A stretch of DNA of 64,000 bases from Candidatus Kaistia colombiensis (lineage in GTDB: Bacteria; Pseudomonadota; Alphaproteobacteria; Rhizobiales; Kaistiaceae). The notes below the pieces were generated by a model, which was not told the origin of the DNA, did not search any database, and was given only the letters and a program-made list of their open reading frames with translations. Location of the stretch: assembly GCA_029203105.1 (NCBI GenBank), contig CP119318.1, positions 1,812,501 through 1,876,500 on the forward strand. The letters are read 5' to 3'. Numbering within the stretch: position 1 is the first letter of the stretch; every line of letters begins with the position of its first letter. Shown here in pieces: positions 53,260-62,695 of the stretch. Both the position numbers and the translations under genes were made by a program.

Positions 53260-53978
53260 GATCTCGGTTCCCTTCTGGAAGTATCGGACGTTCAAACGTC
53301 TCGTCGTGGCGTGATCTGATGCGTCACTTGCCACATTCATCTTGGCCCGCGCTCGGCAGCCGGTGCCGGAAATCGTCAGCTGTGCCCGTCGCGGCGTCAT
53401 CGCGCTGCGGCGATGGTCCTATTCGGATGTCTCGAAGACCAATGGGCTAGCGGCGAGTTGTCGGCACACGCCATGGATCTGCCGGTCCCGGAGCGGTACC
53501 GTGTTGTGAAGGCTTGATCCCACTTTCATGCTCAAGACGCCCGTCCCATTATGTAGAACGAAAATTCACTCTAGTCTCGAACAGTTTGAATAGGGTACGG
53601 CCAAAATGCAAGGGGCTTACAGCCGCCGCCGGGATGCGTCCCAATTCTGTCGATATCCCGATAACTTTGCATTCTACAGTATGGAATATGACTCCTGCCC
53701 GCGGGCGTGCCCGGCCCGACGCCAGGGTACTGCGTGGCATATCAGAGCCGCCCGCGGCGTCGCGCGGAAGCGGCGCAATTCAGCGATTATTGATAGTTGG
53801 CGGAACGCCGTGACGCGTCAACGCAAAGTCCCGACCGCGCGATGGCGCGCCGGCGGTCCCGGAATCGGCAGTCTGCAAAGAAATGCCGGGGAAAGTCGGC
53901 AGGGCGTCCGGGGAGCGGGAGGGTGCCGTCCGGGGGGGGGCACCGATCGCGCCGTCAATCGGGGCGATCGGGCCCAGG
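53260..53978. other. Long gene-free region with IclR-type site
   Basis: A 719-nt gap between two minus-strand operons, partly AT-rich (53520-53690), with a run of nine G at 53932-53940. Small frames here (for instance 53606-54055) have no recognisable product. The region must hold the promoter of the second peptide importer and the transcript end of the Pot-type operon; no clear terminator hairpin was found. Confidence 0.55.
53672..53686. promoter_or_regulatory. IclR-type 15-bp palindrome, site 3
   Basis: TTCTACA-G-TATGGAA in an AT-rich patch, 413 nt upstream of the second peptide-binding-protein gene. The half-sites combine the TTCTRCA and TATGGAA variants of the other sites. Confidence 0.45.
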
Positions 53979-54791
53979 TCAGTCGTCGTCCGACCCCGCG
54001 ACGGCGGATGCGGGCATCAGGAAGCGAACGGCGACGAGGCACAGCACCGTCGTGAACAGGAGCACCAGCGCGACGAGCGCATTGATGTCGGGGGTGAAGC
54101 CTAGCCGCATCATCGCCCAGAGGCGGACCGACAGCGTGCTCTGCGTGCCGGTGACCAGCAGCGTGATCATCGTCTCGTCGAAGGAGAGCGCGAAGGCGAG
54201 GATCGCGGCGCCGACCATGGCGCTGGACAGGTTGGGCAGCAGTACGAGGCGGAAGGTCTGCCAGCCGCTGGCGCCGAGATCGTAGGACGCCTCGACCAGG
54301 CTGCCGCTCAGCGACTGCAGCCGCGTCAGGATGGTGCGATAGACCAGCGCCAGCACGAAGACCGTGTGGCCGATGATGATGGTCAGCAGCGACCGTTCGA
54401 ACTCGACCTGCCGGAAGAAAATCAAGAGCGCGAGGCCGGTGATGATCGGCGGCATCAGGAAGGGCAGGAAGATGATGAACTGCAGGAACTGGCGGCCGCG
54501 GGCGCGGGGCGAGGCGTAATAGAGCGCGAGGCCGGTGCCGAGCGCCACCGAAAGCACGACCGCGCCGGCGCCGACGACCAGCGTCGTCCAGAGCGCCGCC
54601 AGAACGCTGTCGTTCTGGGTCAGGTCCGCATAGGCGGCGGTCGTCGGCTGCGACCAGTCCACCGCACCGTGGCTGACGGTGAAGAAGGACGAGACGATCG
54701 GCACCATCAGCGGGCCATAGAGCAGGATGAAGACGAAGAGGGTGAGGGTGATCAGCAGCGCCGGGGCTGCCCTGTCGGCGAGCCGCATCAC
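53979..54791 (-). CDS. Pot-type ABC transporter, permease (PotC type)
   Basis: A 270-residue permease of the polyamine/opine/phosphonate class. It begins MMRLADRAAPALLITLTLFV FILLYGPLMVPIVSSF; the coupling loop is LVEASYDLGASGWQTFRLVL LPNL, followed by FALSFDETMITLLVTG, a typical PotC motif. It is the last gene of the operon and overlaps the PotB-type gene by 4 nt. Confidence 0.9.
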   Translation of the reverse strand: MMRLADRAAPALLITLTLFVFILLYGPLMVPIVSSFFTVSHGAVDWSQPTTAAYADLTQNDSVLAALWTTLVVGAGAVVLSVALGTGLALYYASPRARGRQFLQFIIFLPFLMPPIITGLALLIFFRQVEFERSLLTIIIGHTVFVLALVYRTILTRLQSLSGSLVEASYDLGASGWQTFRLVLLPNLSSAMVGAAILAFALSFDETMITLLVTGTQSTLSVRLWAMMRLGFTPDINALVALVLLFTTVLCLVAVRFLMPASAVAGSDDD

Positions 54792-55660
54792 TGGATCCTC
54801 CCGCGGCTGCTTTCGACCCGGCCGCCGAGCCGGATCGCCAGGATCACGACGGCGGCGAGGATGACGGAAAGCGCCGCGCCGAACGGCCAGTTAAAGGCGG
54901 TTCCGAACTGGCTGTAGATGATGCGGCCGAAGGTGAAGCCGGACTGGCCGCCGACCATTTGCGGCGTCAGGAAATCGCCGATCGCCAGCACGAAGACGAA
55001 GCTCATCGCCGACAGCGTGCCGGGCAGGCTCAAGGGCACGGTCACGCGCCAGAACGTCTGGGCGTTGGTGGCGCCGAGGTCGGCCGAGGCATGGCGGAGC
55101 GCCTTCGGGATCCGCTCCAGCGACAGGAAGATCGGCAGCACGGCGAAGGGGATCAGCAGCACGGTGAGCGTCAGCAGCACGGCGTTCAGGTTGAACACGA
55201 ACAGCATGGACGGCTTGTCGATGAGGCCGGTCGCGAGCAGCGCCCGGTTCAGCATGCCGTTGCCGCCCAAAATGCTGCGGACGGCGTAGATCTTGATGAC
55301 GTAGCTCATCAGCAGCGGCACCAGCAGCAGCACCAGCAGCATGTAGCGGCTGCGCCCGCGCAGCGTCGTCAGGAAATAGGCGACCGGAAAGGCGAACAGC
55401 ACGCAGAGAAGGGCGACGGTGAAGCAGAGCAGGCAGGTGCGCCAGAAGATCGGCAGGAATACCGGGTCGGTGAAGAAGCGGATGTAGTTGGAGAGCGTCG
55501 GCGAGAAGACGATGCTGCCATGGTCGACGCTGAAGAAGGAGTAGACGAGGAACAGCGCCATCGGCGCCAGCACGAAGCCGAACGGCACCACGAAGGCGGC
55601 GAAGCTGGCGAGCCAGGGCGTCAGCCGGTTCGGTCCGGCGGGGGCGATGCTCTCGCTCAT
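54788..55660 (-). CDS. Pot-type ABC transporter, permease (PotB type)
   Basis: A 290-residue permease. AFVVPFGFVLAPMALFLVYS FF is the first helix, PVAYFLTT a conserved segment, and the coupling loop is ALRHASADLGATNAQTFWRV TVPLSLPG followed by FVFVLAIGDFLTPQMVGG, diagnostic of PotB. It overlaps the ATPase gene by 4 nt. Confidence 0.9.
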   Translation of the reverse strand: MSESIAPAGPNRLTPWLASFAAFVVPFGFVLAPMALFLVYSFFSVDHGSIVFSPTLSNYIRFFTDPVFLPIFWRTCLLCFTVALLCVLFAFPVAYFLTTLRGRSRYMLLVLLLVPLLMSYVIKIYAVRSILGGNGMLNRALLATGLIDKPSMLFVFNLNAVLLTLTVLLIPFAVLPIFLSLERIPKALRHASADLGATNAQTFWRVTVPLSLPGTLSAMSFVFVLAIGDFLTPQMVGGQSGFTFGRIIYSQFGTAFNWPFGAALSVILAAVVILAIRLGGRVESSRGRIQ

Positions 55661-56757
55661 GCCGGCACCAGGCGGCAGGCGCTGGTCGGAACGGTGAAGG
55701 CGACCGTCTCGCCCTGCGACAGCGCCGTGCCGTCGGGGCGGCTCTGCAGGCGCGCCTTCAGCACCTGCTGCGGCTGGTCGAGGGCGGCCGCGTTGACCAT
55801 GGTCGAGGCGCCGCCGAAGGCGACCTGCTCGATGCGGGCGGCGATCCGGTTGCCCTCGCCGGCGCCATTGCCGATCCCGACGGCTTCCGGCCGGAACACG
55901 GCGAGCGCTGGGCCGCCGGCGGGAAGCGCCGCGATCTGCGGCTGGCCGTCGACGGCGCAGACGAGCCGGCCGATGGCGGTGTCGATCGCGCGGGTCGCGC
56001 CGTCGACCGGTCCGAGCGTGCCGGGGACGAGATTGTTCTCGCCGAAGAACTTGGCGACGAACTCCGTGCCCGGCCGGTAATAGACCTCGTGCGGCGAGCC
56101 GATCTGCTCGATGCGGCCGGCGCTCATCACGCAGATCCGGTCGGCCATGGCGATCGCCTCCTCCTGATCGTGCGTGACGAACAGGAAGGTGGTGCGGATC
56201 TCGGTCTGGATCGACTTCAGGAAGGTCTGCATGTGGCGGCGCAGCTCGACGTCGAGGGCGGCGAGCGGTTCGTCGAGCAGGATCAGGCGCGGCCGGCAGA
56301 TGATGGCGCGGGCGAGCGCCACGCGCTGGCGCTGGCCGCCGGAAAGCTGGGCCGGAAATCGCTTGCCGAGAGGGCCGAGCTGGACCAGTTCGAGCGCGTC
56401 GGCGACGCGCTTGGCGGTCTCGGCGCGCGGCGTGCCGCGCACGGCGAGGCCGTAGCCCACATTCGCCTCCACCGTCAGGTGCGGGAACAGCGCATAGTCC
56501 TGGAACACGGTGTTGAACGGGCGCCGATTGATCGGCATGGCGGCGATGTCGCCGCCGTCGAGCAGGATCTGGCCGCCGGAGGGCTGCGTGAAGCCGCCGA
56601 TCAGGCGCAGGATGGTCGTCTTGCCCGAGCCAGACGGGCCGAGAATGGTGATGAACTCGCCGTCATGCACGTCGAGATCGATCTCGTGCAGGATGGCGGT
56701 CGCGCCATAATTTTTCGAAACCGACCGCAGTTTCAGAAGGATACCGGCTTCGGTCAT
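55657..56757 (-). CDS. Pot-type ABC transporter, ATPase (PotA type)
   Basis: A 366-residue ATPase. Walker A is GPSGSGKTT (about 41-49), Q-loop VFQDYALFPHLTV, signature LSGGQRQRVALARAI, Walker B LILLDEPLAALDVELR, switch THDQEEAIAMAD. A C-terminal TOBE_2 domain follows (GTEFVAKFFGENNLVPGTLG, later FRPEAVGIG). ATG 56757 is preferred to GTG 56763. Confidence 0.92.
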   Translation of the reverse strand: MTEAGILLKLRSVSKNYGATAILHEIDLDVHDGEFITILGPSGSGKTTILRLIGGFTQPSGGQILLDGGDIAAMPINRRPFNTVFQDYALFPHLTVEANVGYGLAVRGTPRAETAKRVADALELVQLGPLGKRFPAQLSGGQRQRVALARAIICRPRLILLDEPLAALDVELRRHMQTFLKSIQTEIRTTFLFVTHDQEEAIAMADRICVMSAGRIEQIGSPHEVYYRPGTEFVAKFFGENNLVPGTLGPVDGATRAIDTAIGRLVCAVDGQPQIAALPAGGPALAVFRPEAVGIGNGAGEGNRIAARIEQVAFGGASTMVNAAALDQPQQVLKARLQSRPDGTALSQGETVAFTVPTSACRLVPA

Positions 56758-56819
56758 TACCACCCCGAACCATCGACAAAGGGTCCCGTGCGCATCGGCG
56801 CGTGGGTTGAGACAGGAGA

Positions 56820-56841
56820 GGATGGAGCCTTGGCTCCATCC
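56820..56841 (-). other. Stem-loop between potD-type and potA-type genes
   Basis: A perfect 10-bp stem GGATGGAGCC / GGCTCCATCC with a 2-nt loop, 18 nt after the binding-protein stop and 62 nt before the ATPase start. No T run follows, so it is more likely a decay barrier or attenuator than a terminator. Confidence 0.65.
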
Positions 56842-56859
56842 GATTGTCGAGAGCCGGCG

Positions 56860-57876
56860 CTACTGCGACGCCTTGATTTCGTTCCAGAGATCCGAACGTT
56901 TCAACGGGTCCTCGACGCTTTCGAGCCAGACCAGCTTGTCATTGTCATTGGCGTTCGAGCTGGCGGCGGCGGTGTTGCCGAAGCCGGTGCGCTCGGAGAG
57001 CTGGGCGCCGATCTTCTTGTCGAGCAGGAAGTTGACCCACTTCTCCGCTGCGGCTTCATCCTTGACGCCGCTGGTCATCGCCCAATTGTCGAGCCAGGAG
57101 AGCGAACCCTCCTTCGGCGCGATATAGGCGACATGGGCGCCGACTTTCTGCATCGCCTTCAGCTGCTGCTGGCCGTAGTTGGCCCAGATCAGCGCAACGT
57201 CGTTGTTCTGGTAAATCTGCAGGGCTTCGTCGGCCGTCGTATAGAAGCTGAGCACATTCGGCTTCAGCTCGAGCAGCTTGGCCTTGACGGTCGCGAATTG
57301 GTCCGAAGACAGCTGGAACGGGTTTTCGATGCCGAGCGTCAGCGCGGTAAACGAGAAATTGTGCTCGCCATTGTCATAGGCCAGTACCTTGCCGGCATAT
57401 TGCGGATCCCACAGCACGGACATCGAGGTCGGGGCCGTTTTCACCTTGTCGGTGTCGTAGATCAGGCCGATCGAGTCGAAGCAGAACGGGATGCCATAGG
57501 CCTTGCCGTCGCGGGTCACGCCGGTGATCTTGGAGAGATCCTGGAAGCGCGGCAGCACCTGCTTCTGGTTCGGGATCTTGGAAAGGTCCCAGGGCTTGAC
57601 CAGGTCGGCGTCGATGTAGCGCTGCAACTGGGCCGTGTTGACGGCCATGACGTCGAAGTCCTTGCCTTCGCTGCCCTTGATCTTGGCCCAGATCTCGTCA
57701 TCGCTGCCGACAAAGACGACGTCGACGTCGATGCCGGTCTGCTTGGTGAAGTCCTTCACCCAATCCGGGTCGGCATAGCCTTCCCAGGCGAGGACGCGCA
57801 GCGTCTCGGCCGAAGCGGCGGAGACCCAGAGTCCAGCCGCAAGCGCGGTGGCTCCCAGAATAGCTTTCAAACTCAT
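56860..57876 (-). CDS. Pot-type ABC transporter, periplasmic binding protein (PotD/spermidine-like)
   Basis: A 338-residue family 1/PotD-type binding protein. The signal peptide is residues 1-23 (MSLKAILGATALAAGLWVSA, cleavage after ASA). ETLRVLAWEGYADPDWVKDF starts the mature chain, DFDVMAVNTAQLQRYIDADL and GIPFCFDSIGLIYDTDKV line the cleft. ATG 57876 or GTG 57879, both behind AGGAG, is the start. It follows araD1 by 125 nt on the same strand, so it may import the sugar acid or a precursor handled by that pathway instead of a polyamine. Confidence 0.88.
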   Translation of the reverse strand: MSLKAILGATALAAGLWVSAASAETLRVLAWEGYADPDWVKDFTKQTGIDVDVVFVGSDDEIWAKIKGSEGKDFDVMAVNTAQLQRYIDADLVKPWDLSKIPNQKQVLPRFQDLSKITGVTRDGKAYGIPFCFDSIGLIYDTDKVKTAPTSMSVLWDPQYAGKVLAYDNGEHNFSFTALTLGIENPFQLSSDQFATVKAKLLELKPNVLSFYTTADEALQIYQNNDVALIWANYGQQQLKAMQKVGAHVAYIAPKEGSLSWLDNWAMTSGVKDEAAAEKWVNFLLDKKIGAQLSERTGFGNTAAASSNANDNDKLVWLESVEDPLKRSDLWNEIKASQ

Positions 57877-58001
57877 CACGACACTTCTCCTCTGGATTGG
57901 TGTTCTGGTGGTGTTTGAGGAGCACCTTCACCGTGGCCCGGCTGGCGCTCTCTCAGGCTTTCTTGAACCTTGTGTCGTCAACTCTTGCGTCGTTGCGCCG
58001 T

Positions 58002-59024
58002 TCAGAGCGGCGTGACGGTAATGAGCTTTTCCTCAGCCCCGGCCACCATGCGGTTGCGCAGCGGCTTGCCGAAGGTCGGCGACACGATCTCGAACTCGTC
58101 ATTCACCTCGGTCTTCATGTTCGAGGCGTAGCTCATCGCGTCCGCGCCGAAGAAGTAGGCGTGCAGATCGCCCGGCCGGCGGAACATCGGATAGCGGAAG
58201 TGGTAGTGCTCGAGATTGCCGATCGAGTGCGACATGTGGCTTTCGCCGGACAGGAACGTCTCGTCCCAGACCACCTTGCCGTCGCGGATGATGCGGACGT
58301 TGCCGGAGACTTCCTGCGGCAGTTCGCCGAGCAGAAGTTCCGGGCCGAGCGAGCATTCGCGCAGCTTCGAATGGGCGAGATAAAGGTAGTTCTTGCCCTC
58401 GGTGATGTGATCGGAAAAGTCGTTGCCGAGCGTGAAGCCGATGCGGCGGGGATGGCCCGCGCCGTCGACGATATAAAGGCCGACGATCTCCGCCTCTTCC
58501 GCGCCGGCCAGGGCGAAGCCGGGCAGATCGAGCGGCGCGCCGGTCGGCACGACGCAGGTGCCGACGCCCTTGAAGAACCATTCCGGCTGTATGCCGATCT
58601 CGCCCTCGGCCGGCTTGCCGCCGTCGAGGCCCATCCGGTAGATCTTCATCGAGTCGGACTCGATCGCATCCGGGCCATGGGTGTCCATGTGCATGCGGTT
58701 GCGCGCCGTGGCGCTGCCGGTGTGGGTCAGGCCGGTGCCGGTGATCAGGAAGCGGGCCGGCTCGGGATGGTCGAGCGGCGGCAGCACGCGCCCGGCGATG
58801 AGGACCGCGTCATAGTCGATTGCCGCGTCGCGCGGGCTGTTGGCGACCAGAGTCTCCAGCCCCGTTCCCGTCTCGACGCTCGCGAGCGCGAGTTCGTGGA
58901 CGGTGGAGAATCCCTGCAGCGGCAGCAGCGTCTCGCCATCGGCGCCGACGACGGCGACCCTGCGCTCGCCGGTCTCGGTCTTGAACTGAACCAGCCGTGT
59001 CCGGCCTGTCTCTACGCCGCGCAT
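58002..59024 (-). CDS. AraD1/GguC-family protein, putative 2-keto-3-deoxy sugar-acid dehydratase
   Basis: A 340-residue member of the fumarylacetoacetate-hydrolase-like AraD1/GguC family. Segments include RLVQFKTETGERRVAVVGAD near the start, FLITGTGLTHTGSA, GFTLGNDFSDHITEGKNYLY LAHSKLRECSLGPELL (metal-site region) and HFRYPMFRRPGDLHAYFFGA. In sugar-acid pathways such proteins act on 2-keto-3-deoxy-pentonates, leading to 2-oxoglutarate semialdehyde. The ATG at 59024 overlaps the SDR stop (TGATG), and the IlvD-type dehydratase precedes it, giving the expected order of dehydrogenation and two dehydrations. Confidence 0.8.
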   Translation of the reverse strand: MRGVETGRTRLVQFKTETGERRVAVVGADGETLLPLQGFSTVHELALASVETGTGLETLVANSPRDAAIDYDAVLIAGRVLPPLDHPEPARFLITGTGLTHTGSATARNRMHMDTHGPDAIESDSMKIYRMGLDGGKPAEGEIGIQPEWFFKGVGTCVVPTGAPLDLPGFALAGAEEAEIVGLYIVDGAGHPRRIGFTLGNDFSDHITEGKNYLYLAHSKLRECSLGPELLLGELPQEVSGNVRIIRDGKVVWDETFLSGESHMSHSIGNLEHYHFRYPMFRRPGDLHAYFFGADAMSYASNMKTEVNDEFEIVSPTFGKPLRNRMVAGAEEKLITVTPL

Positions 59025-59792
59025 CAAACCCAACCCCCGTCCACGATGAAATTCTGCGACGTGCACATGCGGCTGTCGTCGGCTGCGAGAAAAAGCGCCA
59101 TGCGCGCAATGTCGGACGGCTGGAGCCGGTCCTGCAGGCACTGGCGATCGGCGATCTGGCGCTCGCCCTCGGGCGTCAGCCACAGGCGCACCTGGCGTTC
59201 TGTCATAACCCAGCCGGGGATCATGCAGTTGACGCGGATGCGCTCCGGGCCGAACTCGCGCGCAAGCGCCCGGGTCAGGCCGGTGATGGCGGCCTTGGCC
59301 GTCACATAGGCCGGGCAGTCGCCGTCGCCGACCATCCAGGTGATCGAGCCGAAATTGATGATCGAGCCGCCGCCGGCGTCCCGCATCATCGGCCGCACGG
59401 CCTGCGCCGCGAAGAACTGGTGGCGCTGGTTGACCGCCATGCGGTCGTCCCAATAGGCGACGGTGACGTCCTCGGTGCGATGACGGTCGTCATTGCCGGC
59501 ATTGTTGAGCAGGACGCGGATGGCGCCATGCTTTTCCTGCGTCGCGGCGATCGCGGCCTGCAGCGTCTCGATGTCGCGCAGGTCGCAGGGGATGAAGTCG
59601 GGCGCGCGATGGCCGTCGTCCCGGCACGCTCTCGACCAGGGCGCGCGAGGTGTCCTCGGCCAGGTCGACGAAGGTGACGTTCGCGCCCTGGGCGCTGAAA
59701 TGCCGGACCAGGCTTTCGCCGATGCCGCTGCCGCCGCCGGTGATGAAGACGACGCGGCCGTCCAGGCTGGGATATACCGCGTAGGCGAACAT
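59024..59792 (-). CDS. Short-chain dehydrogenase (putative aldose dehydrogenase), frame broken
   Basis: A classical SDR of about 256 codons. The start MFAYAVYPSLDGRVVFITGG GSGIGESLVRHFSAQGANVT carries the cofactor motif. The C-terminal part reads IINFGSITWMVG, catalytic tyrosine and lysine in YVTAKAA, CMIPGWVMTERQ and SQNFIVDGGWV. The frame breaks near 59618 (after TSRALVES) and again near 59445. It is expected to oxidise an aldose such as L-arabinose, D-galactose or L-fucose to the lactone, the first step of a non-phosphorylative route. Confidence 0.75.
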
Positions 59793-59809
59793 CTTGTTCC
59801 ATCAGCGCC

Positions 59810-61554
59810 TCAGTGAGAATGGCGGGGGATGCCCGCTTCGCGTTTGCCAAGCAGGAAGTCGAAGTCGCAGCCCTCGTCGGCCTGCAGCACGTGTTCGACG
59901 AAGAGCTTCTGGTAGCCATTGACGCCTTCATGCGCTCGGCGGGCTCCATTCGGCGCCGGCGCGCGGCGAGCTCGGCCGTCGGAAACGTCGAGATGCAGGC
60001 GCCGGCCGGCAACATCCAGCTCGATCATGTCGCCGTCACGAACCAGCGCGAGCGGGCCGCCGGCGGCGGCTTCCGGCGCTGTGTGCAGCACGACCGTGCC
60101 ATAGGCGGTGCCGCTCATGCGCGCGTCGGAAATGCGCACCATGTCGGTGACGCCCTGCTGCAGCAGCTTGGCGGGGAGCGGCATGTTGCCGACCTCGGCC
60201 ATGCCGGGATAGCCCTTCGGGCCGCAGTTCTTCAGCACCATGACTGCAGACTGGCGTCGATGTCGAGATCGGGATCGTCGATGCGGCTTATAATAGTGCT
60301 CGATGGTTTCGAAGACGACGGCGCGGCCGCGATGCTGCATCAGGGCTTCGGGTCGCCGCCGATGGCTTGATGACGGCGCCACCGGGGGCGAGATTGCCGC
60401 GCAGCACCGCGATGCCACCCTGCGGCGTCAACGGTTCGCTCGAGCGAACGGATCACCTCGCCATTGTAGTTGGGCGCGTCGGCTGACGATCTCGCCGATG
60501 GTCGGGCCGGCGACGCTCGGCGCATCGCCGATGCAGCAGGCCGTCCTCGTCGAGCGACGCGCATCACGGCGCGCAGGCCGCCGGCATAGTAGAAGTCTTC
60601 CATCAGGTAGCGGCCGGACGGCATCAGGTCGACGATGGTCGGCACGTCGCGGCCGAACTTGTCCCAGTCGTCGAGCGACAGGTCGAGGCCGATGCGGCGG
60701 GCGACCGCGATCAGATGGATGACGGCATTGGTCGAGCCGCCGATGGCGCCGTTGACGCGAATGGCGTTCTCGAACGCCTCGCGGTCGAGGATCTGCGACA
60801 TCGTCACGTCCTCGCGCACCAGCTCGACGATGCGGCGGCCGGCATTCCTGCGCCAGGACTGGCGCGGCGCGAATCGACGGCGGGGATCGCGGCGTTGTCG
60901 GGCATGCCGATGCCGAGCGCCTCGACCATCGACGCCATCGTCGAGGCGGTGCCCATGGTCATGCAACTGCCGGCCGAACGGCTCTGGCCCTGCTCGGCGG
61001 CGAGGAAGTCGTCGACCGACATGCGGCCGGCCTTCACATCCTCGTAGAACTTCCAGACATGCGTGCCGGAGCCGATCGCCTTGCCGCGGAAATTGCCGTT
61101 CAGCATCGGGCCGCCCGAGACGGCGATGGTCGGCAGGTCGCAGCTGGCGGCGCCCATCAGCAGCGCCGGCGTGGTCTTGTCGCATCCAACCAGCAGGATG
61201 ACGCCGTCGATCGGATTGCCGCGGATCGATTCCTCGACATCCATCGCGGCGAGGTTGCGGAACAGCATGGCGGTCGGGCGCATGTTGCTCTCGCCGAGCG
61301 ACATCACCGGGAATTCGAGCGGGAAGCCGCCGGCCTCATAGACGCCGCGTTTCACGTGCTCGGCGAGGTCCGCAAGATGCGCGTTGCAGGGCGTCAGTTC
61401 CGACCAGGTATTGCAGATGCCGATCACCGGGCGGCCGTCGAAGACGTCTGGCGGATGCCCTTCGATTCTTCATCCAGCTGCGATGCATGAAGGCGTTTTT
61501 TCCGGCCCCGCCGAACCAAGAAGTGGAGCGATATTTGCGCGGCTCATCGGCCAT
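59810..61554 (-). CDS. IlvD/Edd-family dehydratase (putative sugar-acid dehydratase), frame broken
   Basis: An iron-sulfur dehydratase of about 580 codons, the family length. Cluster cysteines are visible in ICNTWSELTPCN, LLVGCDKTTPALLMG and GSCMTMGTAST; ESNMRPTAMLFRNLAAMDVE is the sugar-acid-type variant, and KNCGPKGYPGMAEVGNMPLP and MVRISDARMSGTAYGTVVLH mark the C-terminal half. It would dehydrate an aldonate to a 2-keto-3-deoxy acid. Indels near 61469, 60860, 60540, 60475-60430, 60365 and 60290-60250 move the frame. Start ATG 61554 (MADEPRKYRST) follows GAGG. It is the first gene of the operon and sits under the palindrome at 61593. Confidence 0.78.
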
Positions 61555-61592
61555 GGATGCCCTCGGAAACTGTTTCTTATTGAAGAACACTA

Positions 61593-61607
61593 TTTTGTAT
61601 TACAGGA
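61593..61607 (-). promoter_or_regulatory. IclR-type 15-bp palindrome, site 4
   Basis: TTTTGTA-T-TACAGGA, 38 nt upstream of the ilvD-type start. Two further small palindromes lie closer: GAAAC-T-GTTTC (61566-61576) and TTCTT-ATTG-AAGAA (61574-61587). Confidence 0.55.
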
Positions 61608-61778
61608 TGCTAGTCCTTTCCTGATGTGAGTCAATCCGCTTGTGGCGGGCCCGGACGGCCCGGTGTCGCGGTGAATGCAGCTGGCGTCGCGCCCCGAGGA
61701 AGGCGCGGAAAGGCAAAATGGTTGGGCGTCGCGGCCTTGCCGGTTCGGCGACGACGCGATCGCTGTTGCGATACGAAG

Positions 61779-61803
61779 TTCTGTATTGTGGAAATATGTT
61801 TCC
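61779..61803 (+). promoter_or_regulatory. IclR-type palindrome, site 5, overlapping a second inverted repeat
   Basis: TTCTGTA-T-TGTGGAA at 61779-61793 overlaps GGAAA-TATG-TTTCC at 61790-61803. The second resembles the half-sites of the E. coli IclR operator. Together they lie 67 nt before the iclR start, consistent with autoregulation. Confidence 0.55.
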
Positions 61804-61870
61804 TATTGCGACTCGAAGCGCCGTCGGCGACGCTGGCCGGCATGGCGATCCAACGAAGGGCGAACCGACC

Positions 61871-62695
61871 ATGACGGATGAGCGATATAGGGTGCAGAGC
61901 CTCGGGCGCGCCCTCGACCTGCTGGAGCGGATTGCCGACAGCGGCCAGGCCGGTGCGCGGTTGACCGACCTCGCTCGCGACATCGGCCTGTCGAAGCCGG
62001 CCGCCTACGCCATCCTGGCGACGCTGCGGGCGCGCGGCGTGGTCACCGATGTCGGCGAGGGCATGACCCGGCGCTACCGGCTCGGCTTGTCGCTGCTGCG
62101 GCTCGGTGATCTCGCCGTCGCCAATACGGGCCTCGCCGATGTCGCACTGCCGGTGCTGCGCGACTTGACGCAGGAGATCGGCATGACCTCGCGCGTCGCC
62201 ATGATGGATGACGGCTTCGCGGTAGTGATCGGCCGCGTCGATGCGCCGGGCGCGATCCGCTTCGATGCCGCGCTCGGCCGTCGCGAAAAGCCGCATTGCT
62301 CCGGCGTCGGCAAGGTCCTGCTCGCCGCCATGCCCCGGCCCGCGGCGCTGGCCTTGCTGGAGCGCGTCGGCTATCCGGCCCGGACGCCGAAATCACTGAC
62401 CTCGATCGTCGCGCTCAGCGACGACCTCGACCGCATCGTCGCCCGCCACTATGCGATCGACGACGAGGAAGACCACGAAGGCATCATCTGTGTCGCGGCG
62501 GGGGTGTTCGGCCGTGGCGGCCAGACGCTCGGCGCCATCAGCGTGACGACGCTGAAGCAATTGTTGCCGCTGGAACAGGTCGCGACCATCGCCGAGCCGC
62601 TGGTGCGCCACGCCGACCTGATCTCGCGCGCGCTCGGCGGCCCGTCGGCGCAGGAAGCCTGGGCGCTGCGGCCGCTGACGGAAGCGCGGCTGTGA
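61871..62695 (+). CDS. IclR-family transcriptional regulator
   Basis: A 274-residue IclR protein. The winged helix spans about residues 8-70 (SLGRALDLLERIADSGQAGA RLTDLARDIGLSKPAAYAIL) and the effector domain about 85-260 (AALGRREKPHCSGVGKVLLA AM, DDEEDHEGIICVAAGVFGRG GQTLGAISVTTL). It is divergent from the ilvD-araD1-Pot operon, and the epimerase gene overlaps its stop (GTGA). A role as sugar-acid-responsive regulator of the flanking operons is a strong inference from position. Confidence 0.88.
   Translation: MTDERYRVQSLGRALDLLERIADSGQAGARLTDLARDIGLSKPAAYAILATLRARGVVTDVGEGMTRRYRLGLSLLRLGDLAVANTGLADVALPVLRDLTQEIGMTSRVAMMDDGFAVVIGRVDAPGAIRFDAALGRREKPHCSGVGKVLLAAMPRPAALALLERVGYPARTPKSLTSIVALSDDLDRIVARHYAIDDEEDHEGIICVAAGVFGRGGQTLGAISVTTLKQLLPLEQVATIAEPLVRHADLISRALGGPSAQEAWALRPLTEARL

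Noticed and set aside
53606..54055. Plus-strand open frame in the gap between the two minus-strand operons
   Set aside because: Runs through the G run and into the PotC-type gene on the other strand; arginine-rich and unlike any family.
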